Shown here piece by piece: positions 17,066 through 25,453 of a stretch of 64,000 nt of DNA. The stretch's first letter is position 1. Each line of letters opens with the position of its first letter. The notes under the pieces are model-generated. The model saw nothing but the letters and a program-made list of their open reading frames with translations, was not told where the DNA came from and did no database searches. A program made the position numbers and the translations under genes. Source of the DNA: an uncultured Mycobacteriaceae bacterium (GTDB lineage: Bacteria > Actinomycetota > Actinomycetes > Mycobacteriales > Mycobacteriaceae). The stretch is from positions 177,253 to 241,252 of the forward strand of contig CADEGF010000002.1 of NCBI GenBank assembly GCA_902826815.1, given 5' to 3'.

Positions 17066-17731
17066 TCAGGAGTGACTCGACCACCAGCGATAAAGCTGGT
17101 CGAGGTTGGGTCCGCGCGGATCCCCCTTGACGACTGCGAGGAGACGGTCGCTGTCGGCCGTCCACGCCACCACCGGTCGGTCGCCCTGCATACCGCACAC
17201 CAGCGTGCCCGCGACCTTCTTAGGCGTGGCATTGCGTCGCCAGGGCCCGGGTGACTGGATGTTGCCGGGGCACACGACGACGGTAAGTGAATTCACGGTG
17301 CTGTCGAACACCGCATTCAGCGAGTCGTTATCTGTGGCAAGTGAATACGAAGCCGACGTCGGGCCAGCGGGGTCGGCATTGCGGCCGCATTCGACCGTGG
17401 CTGCGGTGCCCGCAGGCTGCCGTCCCGGTTTGCATGCGTCGCCCTTGTAGCCTGCCGGCACCAAATCTGAAAGTTCTTGTACCGCAGCCTTGTCGGGGGT
17501 TGAAGGCGGCTCAGGGGTGGGTTGGGCCGTTGCGGACTCCTTCGAGCCCGACGTCAGCCACAACGCGAGCCCGGTGACGAGTGCAGCCACCATGAGCACG
17601 CCGGCTCCGGCCGCAAGCAGGATCCGAATGCGCCGCGCCCTGGCTGCTTTGGCCGCCTTCGCGTCGTCGAACAGTTGCCACCAGCCGTCAGGGCCATGCG
17701 GGGGATATCCCGGTTGTGGCGGCATGTTCAC
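17066..17731 (-). CDS. Membrane-anchored ESX-neighbour protein of unknown function (221 aa)
   Basis: A short cytosolic segment (PPQPGYPPHGPDGWWQLFDDAKAAKAARARR) is followed by one membrane helix at about 38-60 (ILLAAGAGVLMVAALVTGLALWL) and an exported domain with four Cys (ACKPG, VECGRN, VVCPGN, LVCGMQ) and a WTADSDRLL segment. An AAAGGAG site precedes GTG 17731; ATG 17725 is an alternative. It is the last gene after eccA and two MinD-like ATPases and converges with the MPT63-like gene. I do not recognise a family; the paired Cys suggest disulfides outside the membrane. Confidence 0.7.
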   Translation of the reverse strand: MNMPPQPGYPPHGPDGWWQLFDDAKAAKAARARRIRILLAAGAGVLMVAALVTGLALWLTSGSKESATAQPTPEPPSTPDKAAVQELSDLVPAGYKGDACKPGRQPAGTAATVECGRNADPAGPTSASYSLATDNDSLNAVFDSTVNSLTVVVCPGNIQSPGPWRRNATPKKVAGTLVCGMQGDRPVVAWTADSDRLLAVVKGDPRGPNLDQLYRWWSSHS

Positions 17732-17806
17732 GACAGCGTTCTCCTTTGCGCTCGGTCGGTCAGCTTGCGATCGTCTAGCGTGTGTCGGCGATTTCGACCG
17801 TCGCAT

Positions 17807-19378
17807 TCATCGATTGCGATGTTCGAGCGCACCTTCTGGAAAATACTGGGCGACCGCCGCGGCGATCTGCAACAACGACAAGCGGGTCGCCGAGGCAATC
17901 CCGTTCGTCGTGTCGATGATGCCTCCGGACCGGAGACTTCCGTCAAAGGGGAGATTGAACACCGGATGTCCCAGCTCCCCGAACCGGCCGACCAATTCGG
18001 CTTTGTTCCGCTTGACGCCGTGTCCGTCGGAGTCGTTGACCACCACGATCGTTCGGCGCAGCAGCTCGCCGTAGCCGTACACGGCGAGCCAGGCCATCGT
18101 CTGACCCGCGACCGACGCACCGTCAGCCCACGGTGATGCGACGACGATGGCGGCGTCCAGATCCGCCAGCGCCTCGTGGGTAACGGGCGTATCCATCGTG
18201 GCGCTGCAATCGACCAGCACAACGCCGAAGTGTTCCTCCATGCGGGTGGCCGCGGCACGGTAGACCGCCGGGCTGAGCACCCGGCGCCGCGACGCCGTCC
18301 GCGGATCACCGGGCAGGACGAACAGCCCGGCAGAATTGGCGCCGAGGTGGCTCTGCACACCGGCGAACCCGACGTCTGCATCCTCGGCGACCAGTTCCCA
18401 ATATGAATTGACCGCGCGGTCGTCGATCCTGCTGGCCAGCTTGCCGAAGCCGGTGTCGGCGTCGATGGCGACGACGGGGTCGCCGTGACGCACATGCGCC
18501 AGAATCGACCCAACGCTGGCGGTGACGGTGGTCTTGCCGACGCCGCCCTTGCCGACGAAGCCGACCTTGAACGTGCTGAGCAGGGGTGCGCGGATGCGGC
18601 CGTGCAAATCCATTTCCTGCCGCTCCTGAGCCGACGGGCCCAGTGCGACCAAACCGAACGTCGAGCGCCGAACTGTGCGTCGCCAGCCTCGCGTCGCGAC
18701 CGACGGCGGCTGTCGCAGAAGCTCAGAGTTGGCCGGGAAGAAGAAGGACGGCTCGGCTACCCGCGAGGGCTGAGGCTCCTCAGGATGACCCGGCGGCGAG
18801 GGCAGCGGCCTGAACACCGCGTTGTGTGGCAGCCGGGGCGGCAACGGCGGCGGCAACGGCGGCCGCAAAGGCGCATGGCGTTGGTCGAAGTTAGCTGACG
18901 CCCGCGTCAGCGCTCCATGGATGGACTGGAAATCGAGTGGAAAGGTGTCCGGGGCGTCGTCGCTAACGGAAAGCCCACGATCGGTATCTGTGTCATCGAC
19001 GTCGGGTTCAGCGAACCGCGTATCGGACGCATCCTCGACGTCGCCAGGCGCCTCCTCGGAGATCGGCGGCTCGTCGGCATCACTAACGGCGGTTGGGTCC
19101 GCCGGTGCGTCGGCTTCCTCGGGTGGCAGCTCGAGATTCGGCAATCGCCCAATGGGAAATGAACCCGGCGTCGGCCTACCGAGCGCGGTCCCGGTGATTC
19201 GGGCGCGAGCTTCGGGGCCTGCGGCAACCGGCAGTCCCGAATAGGGGTCGGTGCCGCCGGGCGCGACAGAGGCGTGCCCGTGCTCGGCAGGGGCGGAACG
19301 CGGGGCGTCGTCGGAAGGGGGGTGCGGGGCCGGAGCGGCTCTCTTGCGCGGCGGCACACCCTTGGACTGCTCGCTCAC
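17807..19378 (-). CDS. EspI-like MinD/ParA-family ATPase with acidic N-terminal extension (523 aa)
   Basis: Residues 1-250 are a disordered Pro- and Asp/Glu-rich extension (EEADAPADPTAVSDADEPP, PLPPPLPPRLP). A P-loop ATPase follows with the deviant Walker A GFVGKGGVGKTTVTAS and the VVAIDADTGFG switch region. The layout matches EspI of ESX-1, a regulator that responds to ATP level and is not essential for secretion. The GTG start at 19378 overlaps the stop of the upstream MinD-like gene (GTGA), so two ATPases are made from one message with eccA. They could heterodimerise. Confidence 0.82.
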   Translation of the reverse strand: MSEQSKGVPPRKRAAPAPHPPSDDAPRSAPAEHGHASVAPGGTDPYSGLPVAAGPEARARITGTALGRPTPGSFPIGRLPNLELPPEEADAPADPTAVSDADEPPISEEAPGDVEDASDTRFAEPDVDDTDTDRGLSVSDDAPDTFPLDFQSIHGALTRASANFDQRHAPLRPPLPPPLPPRLPHNAVFRPLPSPPGHPEEPQPSRVAEPSFFFPANSELLRQPPSVATRGWRRTVRRSTFGLVALGPSAQERQEMDLHGRIRAPLLSTFKVGFVGKGGVGKTTVTASVGSILAHVRHGDPVVAIDADTGFGKLASRIDDRAVNSYWELVAEDADVGFAGVQSHLGANSAGLFVLPGDPRTASRRRVLSPAVYRAAATRMEEHFGVVLVDCSATMDTPVTHEALADLDAAIVVASPWADGASVAGQTMAWLAVYGYGELLRRTIVVVNDSDGHGVKRNKAELVGRFGELGHPVFNLPFDGSLRSGGIIDTTNGIASATRLSLLQIAAAVAQYFPEGALEHRNR

Positions 19379-20538
19379 CTGTAACCGATTTGGTTGGGCG
19401 GGTGTCCTGAAAAACCGTCGGCGACGGTGGCCGCGAGTTCGAGGAACGCTTGACGGGTCTTGCGGTCGAGCAGATCCAGGTCGATCTGTGAGCCCTCGGC
19501 GAGGTGTTCGTCGAACGGGACAACGTGCAGTGCGCGTGCCCGGCTGAGGAAGTTGTGCGCAAGCTGGTCGAGGTCCAGGCCCAGTTCGCCCGGCCTCGAT
19601 GCGCTGAGCACCATTACGGCCGTCGGCACCAGATGTGAATAGCCATGGCGCGCGAGCCAATCCAGTGTGGCCAACGCGCTGCGAGCCGCGTCAACCGCAG
19701 GTGAGGCGACCACCACGATGGCGTCGGCTTGGTCGAGTACACCGGCCATGGCCGAGTGCACAAGTCCGGTGCCGCAGTCGGTGAGGATGATGTTGTAGAA
19801 CCGCTGCAGCACCCGCAGCACACCGCGGTAGTCGGCTTCGGAGAACGATTCGGAGGTCGCTGGATCACGCTCCGACGCGAGGATTTCCAGTCGGCTGGGG
19901 CTCTGCGACGTGTGGATACGCATATCTGAATAGCGCACGATGCCGTCGTCGAAGAGCACATCGCGCACCGTGGATGCGGACTCGTTGGGACCCCGCTGAG
20001 ACAGGGTGCCGAAGTCCGGGTTGGCGTCGACGGCGATCACCCGGTCACCGCGGGTGGCCGCAAGGGTTGCGCCGAGACCGACGGTCACCGTCGTCTTGCC
20101 GACGCCGCCCTTCTGGGACAGCACCGCGATGCTGTAGGCGCCCCGCACCGGCTGGTTGACCCGGGAGATGAGCGAGCGTCGGCCGTGCTCCTTGTTCGAC
20201 TCGCCAGGATTGAGTCCGGTCGCCCGGTGCACGGCCTTGCGCCATCCGCTGCGCGGCGCGGGCTTGCTTCGGACGAGCCCGAGATCGTGGCTCGTCGGCA
20301 CCGGCGCGCCGGGGCTTTCCGCAGGACGGGGTTCGGCCTGTGTGAACGGCGTGGCCGTGGGCGGATGCTGTGACACCGCGCCCGACGGGTCATAGGCTTC
20401 CCGCGGTTGGCGCGCAGGAGGTCTTGCCGGTCGGCGGGCGGCAGGCGGCGCGTCCGGCCGGATGATCGGCAACGGGTTGGTGTCGGGGTCGTCGTCGAAT
20501 CCGGGCGCGCCGGGGTGTGAGCGGTCGTCACCCGTCAC
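19375..20538 (-). CDS. EspI-like MinD/ParA-family ATPase (387 aa)
   Basis: After a 90-residue Pro-rich start (PPAARRPARPPARQP) the sequence has SGWRKAVHRATGLNPGES, a segment shared with the other EspI-like proteins of this window. The ATPase core begins AVLSQKGGVGKTTVTVGLG, with VIAVDANPDFGTL and ILTDCGTGLVHSAMAGVL. GTG 20538 follows a GGGGGG stretch and lies 14 bp after the eccA stop. It is closest in these motifs to the 822-aa protein at 38778-41246 (both have TDCGTG..HSAMAGVLD), so the two are probably paralogues. Confidence 0.85.
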   Translation of the reverse strand: MTGDDRSHPGAPGFDDDPDTNPLPIIRPDAPPAARRPARPPARQPREAYDPSGAVSQHPPTATPFTQAEPRPAESPGAPVPTSHDLGLVRSKPAPRSGWRKAVHRATGLNPGESNKEHGRRSLISRVNQPVRGAYSIAVLSQKGGVGKTTVTVGLGATLAATRGDRVIAVDANPDFGTLSQRGPNESASTVRDVLFDDGIVRYSDMRIHTSQSPSRLEILASERDPATSESFSEADYRGVLRVLQRFYNIILTDCGTGLVHSAMAGVLDQADAIVVVASPAVDAARSALATLDWLARHGYSHLVPTAVMVLSASRPGELGLDLDQLAHNFLSRARALHVVPFDEHLAEGSQIDLDLLDRKTRQAFLELAATVADGFSGHPPNQIGYR

Positions 20539-20552
20539 GTGGATGCCCCCCG

Positions 20553-22370
20553 TTAGTTCAGCGTCAGCATGCCGAGCACCTGTTTGAGTGCCGCTTGCAT
20601 GTCCGACTGTTCGATTCGCATCAACGCGCTCTCGTCGAGGTCACCCACGTCGACGCCGTAGTCTTCGCTGAGACGGTACTCCCGCTCCTCCTCGGCCGCC
20701 TCGACGACGTTGCGGACGAAGCGTCCGTTGCCGGCGAGGTCGATGCCGGGCCGCACATTGCCCTCCGCGTCGGTCGCCTGACCGGTGCTCAATGTCCGGC
20801 AGGCGGCGATCAATTCTTCGTACGCCGCCTCGGAAAGTTCGGAGTCGCGCGTTTTGGCGATGAGCCTGCCGATGTCGCCGAGTTGCAGGGGATCGTAGGA
20901 GTGGAACCGGATCCGTTTGGTGAACCTCGACGCCAAACCCTCGTTCGCCCCGAGGAACCGGTCGATTTCGGTGTCGTAGCCGGCGATGATCACGACGAGC
21001 CTGTCCCGGTCGTTCTCCATCCGTGCCAGCAGCGTGTCGACGGCCTCACGACCGAACGCGTCGCCACCGGACAACCCGGTCTGGATCAACGTATAGGCCT
21101 CGTCGATGAACAACACTCCGTCCATCGCCGAGTCGATGAGGGCGGTGGTCTTGATGGCTGTGCTGCCCAAGTGTTGGCCGACGAAGTCGTGGCGCTTGGC
21201 CTCGACGACATTAGGGGTCTTGAGAAGGCCCAGGCCACAATAGGTTTGGGCCACCACCCGCGCGATGGTGGTCTTACCGGTGCCGGGTGGGCCTGTGAAC
21301 GCCAGGTGCAGGCTGCGCGCGGCGGCGTTGAGGCCCTTGTCGCCGCGCACCTTGGCCAGCGTCGCGGCCGAGCGGAGCTTGGCTACCTGCAACTTCACGT
21401 CGTCGAGACCGATCTGACGGTCCAGTTCCTCCTGCGCTGCACGCAGATACTCGTTGCTCCGCTCGGTGAGGCTTTCTGCGATGAGTTCGTCGGCACCGCG
21501 CGCGCTGGTGGGATCCCACCGGTCGGTGCGCGAATCGATCGTCTCCTTGGTGGTGATGACCAGGCGGTACTTCGGGTCTGCCAGCGCCGCTGCGTTGGCC
21601 TCGAAACCCGGCTCCTCACTGTAGATGCGCTCGAAGATGGTCCGTGCCTCTGCCTCGCTGCCCGTCTCCCGCAGGGTCAGGCCCTTGCAGAACTCCGCGG
21701 CGCGCCGCGCAGACGGAACCGGACCTTCGACGGCCTGGTCCAACCGCCGGATGCCTTCCCCGAAGAGGCCCATCTGCGCGCAGGCCGACCCGACCATCAA
21801 GTTGGCCCCGGCGCTCAGGTAGGGATCGCCAAACGACGCCGAATCACTCAGCGCGGTAAGCACATCGGGCCAACGCTGAGTGGTGAAATGCAGTGAGCCG
21901 AGGATGTATGCGCAGATTTCGTCGGCGCCGGCGTCGCCGCCGGCCATCGCGGCGCGCGCCGTTTTCAGTTCGTCAAGCACCCGCTCGGCCTCGTCGAAAT
22001 CCTTGGTCGCGATCATGCTGGATGCATAGGCGAGCCACATCTCGGTCTTGGATGCCAGCGGGTAGTCGAGATACAGCGGGGTCTGGAAGCGGCCGCTGAG
22101 CTGTCGCGGCGCCAGTCCGAGTCGACGCTGCTCGCGGAACAGTGACGACGTGCTGGTGCGGTAAAGGTGGTAAAGCACCTCGGGGCTGGCGTCACCTGCG
22201 GCGGCGCGGCCCAGCCACGCGTCGCACATTTCGGGGTCGTACTCGGTCGCCCTTTTGAACGCCAGTGCGGCGTAACCGAGGTCGGGTTCGGTTTCCATCC
22301 CGTCGATCGGGATACCGAGCGATAGCACTCCGGCGTCGAAAACCCGCTGGGCGTCACTGGTGGCGCTCAT
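20553..22370 (-). CDS. eccA: EccA: cytosolic AAA+ ATPase of the T7SS (605 aa)
   Basis: The N-terminal half is a TPR-like helical domain (AALAFKRATEYDPEMCDAWLG and following helices). The C-terminal AAA+ domain has Walker A GPPGTGKT near residue 360, Walker B VLFIDEAY, sensor 1 VIIAGYDTEI and the arginine region LASRFTKRI. Length matches EccA1/2/3/5 (570-630 aa). EccA is a CbxX/CfqX-type ATPase thought to help release EspG from PE/PPE substrates. It is divergent from the substrate operon starting at 22570 and heads eccA-MinD-MinD-membrane protein. Confidence 0.95.
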   Translation of the reverse strand: MSATSDAQRVFDAGVLSLGIPIDGMETEPDLGYAALAFKRATEYDPEMCDAWLGRAAAGDASPEVLYHLYRTSTSSLFREQRRLGLAPRQLSGRFQTPLYLDYPLASKTEMWLAYASSMIATKDFDEAERVLDELKTARAAMAGGDAGADEICAYILGSLHFTTQRWPDVLTALSDSASFGDPYLSAGANLMVGSACAQMGLFGEGIRRLDQAVEGPVPSARRAAEFCKGLTLRETGSEAEARTIFERIYSEEPGFEANAAALADPKYRLVITTKETIDSRTDRWDPTSARGADELIAESLTERSNEYLRAAQEELDRQIGLDDVKLQVAKLRSAATLAKVRGDKGLNAAARSLHLAFTGPPGTGKTTIARVVAQTYCGLGLLKTPNVVEAKRHDFVGQHLGSTAIKTTALIDSAMDGVLFIDEAYTLIQTGLSGGDAFGREAVDTLLARMENDRDRLVVIIAGYDTEIDRFLGANEGLASRFTKRIRFHSYDPLQLGDIGRLIAKTRDSELSEAAYEELIAACRTLSTGQATDAEGNVRPGIDLAGNGRFVRNVVEAAEEEREYRLSEDYGVDVGDLDESALMRIEQSDMQAALKQVLGMLTLN

Positions 22371-22569
22371 CGAAAGTGTCCTGTCTCCTCATAGAGTCCG
22401 GTGTTGGCGAGACCTTGACGACGCGCGGGCAAGCACTAGATTGCCCCGCATCGCCGGCGGGTGTGCCGCCCGGCTCCACAGACGACCCGATTGTACTAAT
22501 TTGGAACCTCGGTAGGCAGCGGTGAAGTGACCGGCCCCGCGAGGTCTGAAATTGCGAGGAGAACCAGCA
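22371..22569. promoter_or_regulatory. Divergent promoter region between eccA and the ESX substrate operon
   Basis: This 199-bp gap has no gene. On the plus strand TTGACG (22415-22420) and TAGATT (22437-22442) are 16 bp apart, giving a plausible promoter with a leader of about 120 nt before GTG 22570. On the minus strand TACAAT (complement of 22490-22495) is a good -10 for eccA, but its -35 is weak. Both are predictions by eye. Confidence 0.45.
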
Positions 22570-22890
22570 GTGGCGCAGCGAGCGGTGCGCTCGGCCAACG
22601 GAGCCGTTTCGGTGATGACGACCGAGAGAGGTCTGCCCATCGCCCTTAGGCTCGAGCAGAGCGAATTGACCAAACCGCCAGCCGAGCTCGCGCGCGAAAT
22701 CCTGGCGCTGTGCCGGCTGTCGGCGGCGCGCATGCAGCTGGCCCGCAGACGCGAACTGGAATCGCGAGGGTTCGGTAACCACATCATTCGGGACCTGAAC
22801 CTGGCCACCGACGACGACGTCGCGTCGGCCGAGGAGGCCGCGTACCCCTCCGACGAAGATCCGCCGCAGAGCTGGATGCGGTCGGTATGA
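22570..22890 (+). CDS. Small ESX-associated protein, EspD/EspH/YbaB-like (106 aa)
   Basis: GTG 22570 is preceded at 7 bp by GAGGAGAA. The product has a beta-like N-part (AVRSANGAVSVMTTERGLPIALRL) followed by a long helix (PPAELAREILALCRLSAARMQLARRREL) and an acidic end. This pattern fits the YbaB-like small Esp proteins such as EspD/EspH/EspL, which stabilise substrates in the cytosol. The stop overlaps the next ATG (ATGA). It is the first gene of the rightward ESX operon. Family assignment is tentative. Confidence 0.55.
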   Translation: MAQRAVRSANGAVSVMTTERGLPIALRLEQSELTKPPAELAREILALCRLSAARMQLARRRELESRGFGNHIIRDLNLATDDDVASAEEAAYPSDEDPPQSWMRSV

Positions 22891-23261
22891 GCGGCGGGCT
22901 GGCCGATTCGCTCATCGAGCGCATCCGTAGACAGCGCGACCTGATGGCCGCGATGAACGAGCACTGCAAGACGATTACTGCGAAGGTGAGCAGTCGCGAT
23001 CAGTCCGTCAGCGTCGAGGTCGACGGCCTTGGCGCGATGACTGGACTGTGGCTGGGGCCGAATGCCCATAAACTCGGAGCGGAGGGTCTTTCGAAGCTCA
23101 TCGTCGAGACCGCGCAGGCTGCGGCAAAGGTCGCCGCAGACCGGCAGGCCTTCCTCGTCGGCGAGTTCAACAAAAGGCTCAGCGAACTCCAACACTCGCC
23201 GCTGACCCGTTTCGACGGGGCTGTGGTCGAATTCGCCGATGACGACCCCGCACCGCAGTGA
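22887..23261 (+). CDS. YbaB/EspL-like ESX accessory protein (124 aa)
   Basis: An N-terminal helix (GLADSLIERIRRQRDLMAAMNEHC), a strand segment VSVEVDGLGAMTGLWLGP and a C-terminal helix (GLSKLIVETAQAAAKVAADRQAFL) reproduce the YbaB/EbfC layout as in EspL. The ATG overlaps the previous stop (ATGA). Together with the preceding gene it forms a pair of candidate chaperones ahead of the EspC-like and EspA/EspE-like substrates. A strong hairpin starts directly after its stop. Confidence 0.65.
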   Translation: MSGGLADSLIERIRRQRDLMAAMNEHCKTITAKVSSRDQSVSVEVDGLGAMTGLWLGPNAHKLGAEGLSKLIVETAQAAAKVAADRQAFLVGEFNKRLSELQHSPLTRFDGAVVEFADDDPAPQ

Positions 23262-23293
23262 GCGTCCCCCAGCAAACATTTGCTGGGGGACGC
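23262..23293 (+). terminator. Perfect 15-bp inverted repeat directly after a stop codon
   Basis: GCGTCCCCCAGCAAA (23262-23276) and TTTGCTGGGGGACGC (23279-23293) are perfect inverse complements separated by CA. The arm starts on the base after the TGA. No T-run follows. It would act as a transcription attenuator or an mRNA-processing/stability hairpin between the two YbaB-like genes and the EspC-like gene. Being palindromic it could also be a protein-binding site. Confidence 0.65.
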
Positions 23294-23402
23294 CATCGGC
23301 TATTCTCGGCTACACTCCAATTGGTGCGCCGAGCACCCTCGGAGAGCAACTAGAGTCAGATGCACGGGGCATTAGCCCGAGTATTACGGGGAAGGGTTCT
23401 TC

Positions 23403-23693
23403 ATGAGCGACGAATTCACCGCGATCCCGGAGGCGATGATGGGCTTCTCCGGCCTCATCGATGGCGCGGGTGCAGTCATCAGCGCCGTAGGATCAGCCGA
23501 CTCGATGGCGATGCTGTCCGAGGCGGGCACGGCCATCGGCCCGATCGGCGCCGTCTACCTGGGGCCTTATGCGGGAGCGCAGGCCTCCAACCTGGCCGGC
23601 ACGCTGATGGTGGGTGCGGTGCACGCCGCGATCGGTGCGGCCACGGCTGGATCGCAGGCCGCCATCGTCGCCGCGGACTCCATTTCCCTGTAA
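23403..23693 (+). CDS. EspC/EspF-like small ESX substrate (96 aa)
   Basis: A 96-residue hydrophobic helical-hairpin protein starting MSDEFTAIPEAMMGFSG. The centre has GTAIGPIGAVYLGPYAGAQASNL, comparable to the G-P turn of EspC-family proteins, and the end is AAIVAADSISL without a clear YxxxD/E. It lies 16 bp before an EspA/EspE-like gene, the same pairing as espC-espA and espF-espE. About 110 bp of leader follow the hairpin; GGGGAAGGG precedes ATG 23403. Family label is inferred from size, hairpin and position. Confidence 0.6.
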   Translation: MSDEFTAIPEAMMGFSGLIDGAGAVISAVGSADSMAMLSEAGTAIGPIGAVYLGPYAGAQASNLAGTLMVGAVHAAIGAATAGSQAAIVAADSISL

Positions 23694-23709
23694 CCCGACA
23701 GGAACCTTG

Positions 23710-25074
23710 ATGGCCGCCACTCCCCCGGCCCCGGTCAATCCGACGGGCCAGCTGGCGCAGGCGATGCCCGGCTATGACGCCGCACCGGTGATCGCCGCCC
23801 AAGAACAGAACCTGCAGGATTACCTCAACCTGCCCGTCCAGGACATCCTGGCCCGTCTCGGGCTACCGCCGCTGCCCAACGGCGCGCCGCCGGGAATGCT
23901 TCCGCCGGAAGCCGCTCCGATCGAACAGGCCGCGGGCAACGTCGCTGCCAACCCGATGCAGCCGGACTCGCTGATCAAACCCGTCACCGACGCGCTCGGC
24001 ACGCTGGGCACGGGCGTGTTCCAGAATCTGGACCCGACGAAGATGTTCGAAGGCATCTCCAAGGCGTTCGAATCCACCAGCCAGTCACTGCAGCAAGCGA
24101 TGGGGTCACTGGAAGGCATCTGGAAGGGTGCCTCGGGTGCGGCCACCGGTGCCAAGACCGGCGCGGCGATGGCCAACGGCGCCGAAGTCGGTGCGCAGGC
24201 CACCGGAATCGGCGGCAGCCTGACCGCCGCCACCTCCGACGTCAAGCAGGCCGAATCCCGCCTGATCGAGATCATCAACGAGTTCCACGCCAAGATCGAG
24301 GCGATCGGGCCGAACATCATCTTCCCGTGGGGCCAGGCAGCCGCCGTCGAGGCCGCCACCCAGGCAATCTCGATGACGACCGAGTGCATCACCGAATTGC
24401 AGAGCATGCTGGCCGCCCAGGGCGGTGAGGTCGCCGCGATCGGTGCGCCGGTTGCGGTGACGGCCGCGCCCCAGATGGGCGCCGAAATGATCGGACCGCT
24501 GATCCAGACGGTCACCGGGCTGGCAGGGCCGATCATGCAGGCAGCCACCGGCGCGATGTCGACCGGCATCGGCATGGTCACTCAAGGCGTGCAGACGGGC
24601 GTGCAAACGGCGACCGGGCTGGCGTCCTCGCTCGGCGAGGCCGGGAGCGACGCCGCGACCGCGGGCGCCGCGCCGGCCGCCCTGGCATCCAAGATTTCGC
24701 CGGCCGGGATGGGCGCAGGCGGAGTCGGTGGTGGAGTCGGTGGCGGTGGTGGTGGCCCGGCGTCGACCATGGCTTCCCGCGTCGAACCCTCGCCGATGGT
24801 GCAGCGCGAGACCAACGCCGCAGCGACGTCCTCTCTTTCGCGCGCCGCAGCTCCCACGACGGGAGCGGGCGGAGCCGGCGGAATGATGGGCGGCGGCGCA
24901 CCCATGGCGGGCCATGGTGCAGGTAACAAGGGTGGCAACAACCACAATGCGGCTGCCTTCCTGCACACCTCAGACCAGGGTGACGAGATCGTCGGCGATC
25001 TCGGCACCGTGACACCGGCGGTCATCGGCGGCGCCGACGAAGCCGAACCCCCCGACGTCGAACTCCGTATCTGA
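23710..25074 (+). CDS. EspA/EspE-like ESX substrate (454 aa)
   Basis: ATG 23710 (MAATPPAPVNPTGQL). A helical region of about residues 95-270 includes SDVKQAESRLIEIINEFHAKI and WGQAAAVEAATQAISMTTECI, in the style of EspA/EspE. A Gly-rich disordered part follows (GGVGGGVGGGGGG), and the end carries EIVGDLGTVTPAVIGGADE. The AVIG element also occurs at the C-terminus of EspB and in two other proteins of this operon. Preceded by an EspC-like gene, as espA and espC are paired in Mtb where they are mutually dependent for export. Which Esp it equals cannot be settled by eye. Confidence 0.68.
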   Translation: MAATPPAPVNPTGQLAQAMPGYDAAPVIAAQEQNLQDYLNLPVQDILARLGLPPLPNGAPPGMLPPEAAPIEQAAGNVAANPMQPDSLIKPVTDALGTLGTGVFQNLDPTKMFEGISKAFESTSQSLQQAMGSLEGIWKGASGAATGAKTGAAMANGAEVGAQATGIGGSLTAATSDVKQAESRLIEIINEFHAKIEAIGPNIIFPWGQAAAVEAATQAISMTTECITELQSMLAAQGGEVAAIGAPVAVTAAPQMGAEMIGPLIQTVTGLAGPIMQAATGAMSTGIGMVTQGVQTGVQTATGLASSLGEAGSDAATAGAAPAALASKISPAGMGAGGVGGGVGGGGGGPASTMASRVEPSPMVQRETNAAATSSLSRAAAPTTGAGGAGGMMGGGAPMAGHGAGNKGGNNHNAAAFLHTSDQGDEIVGDLGTVTPAVIGGADEAEPPDVELRI

Positions 25075-25106
25075 CAGCCACTTTCATCTATCAAGGAGGA
25101 ATTGCC

Positions 25107-25403
25107 ATGGCCGATAACACCGGGATGACGATCAAACCCGACGAGGTCGCCGAGGTCACCAAGCAGCTCGACGCGCTGGCCGACCGACTGCAGCACACGC
25201 TGTCGACCGAGGCGCCCAACCTGGCGCCGACGGCATCGGCACGCGACGAGGTGTCGCAGCGCGTCGCGTCGACTCTGACCGAGGTGCACGAGTCGTTCGG
25301 CACCTCGGCTGACAAAGGTGTGGCCGAGATCCACGAGATCGCCGCCACGCTGCGCGCGCACTCCAACAACATCGCCGACGCCGACTCCGATTTCGTTCGT
25401 TAG
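25107..25403 (+). CDS. PE-like protein, atypical (98 aa)
   Basis: A consensus AAGGAGGA site precedes ATG 25107. The 98-residue helical hairpin (PDEVAEVTKQLDALADRLQHTL ... EIAATLRAHSNNIADADSDFVR) has PE size but no PE motif at residues 8-9 and no Gly/Ala tail. It resembles PE35 in ending with an acidic tail after the second helix (recalled). It sits 50 bp before a PPE-like gene, so a PE/PPE pair is the natural reading. The C-terminal DADSDF could contain the export signal in altered form. Confidence 0.68.
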   Translation: MADNTGMTIKPDEVAEVTKQLDALADRLQHTLSTEAPNLAPTASARDEVSQRVASTLTEVHESFGTSADKGVAEIHEIAATLRAHSNNIADADSDFVR

Positions 25404-25453
25404 TCGAGCATTCACTAGGTCAGCCTGGACTGAGCCAGAAGGGAGGTCTGAGC

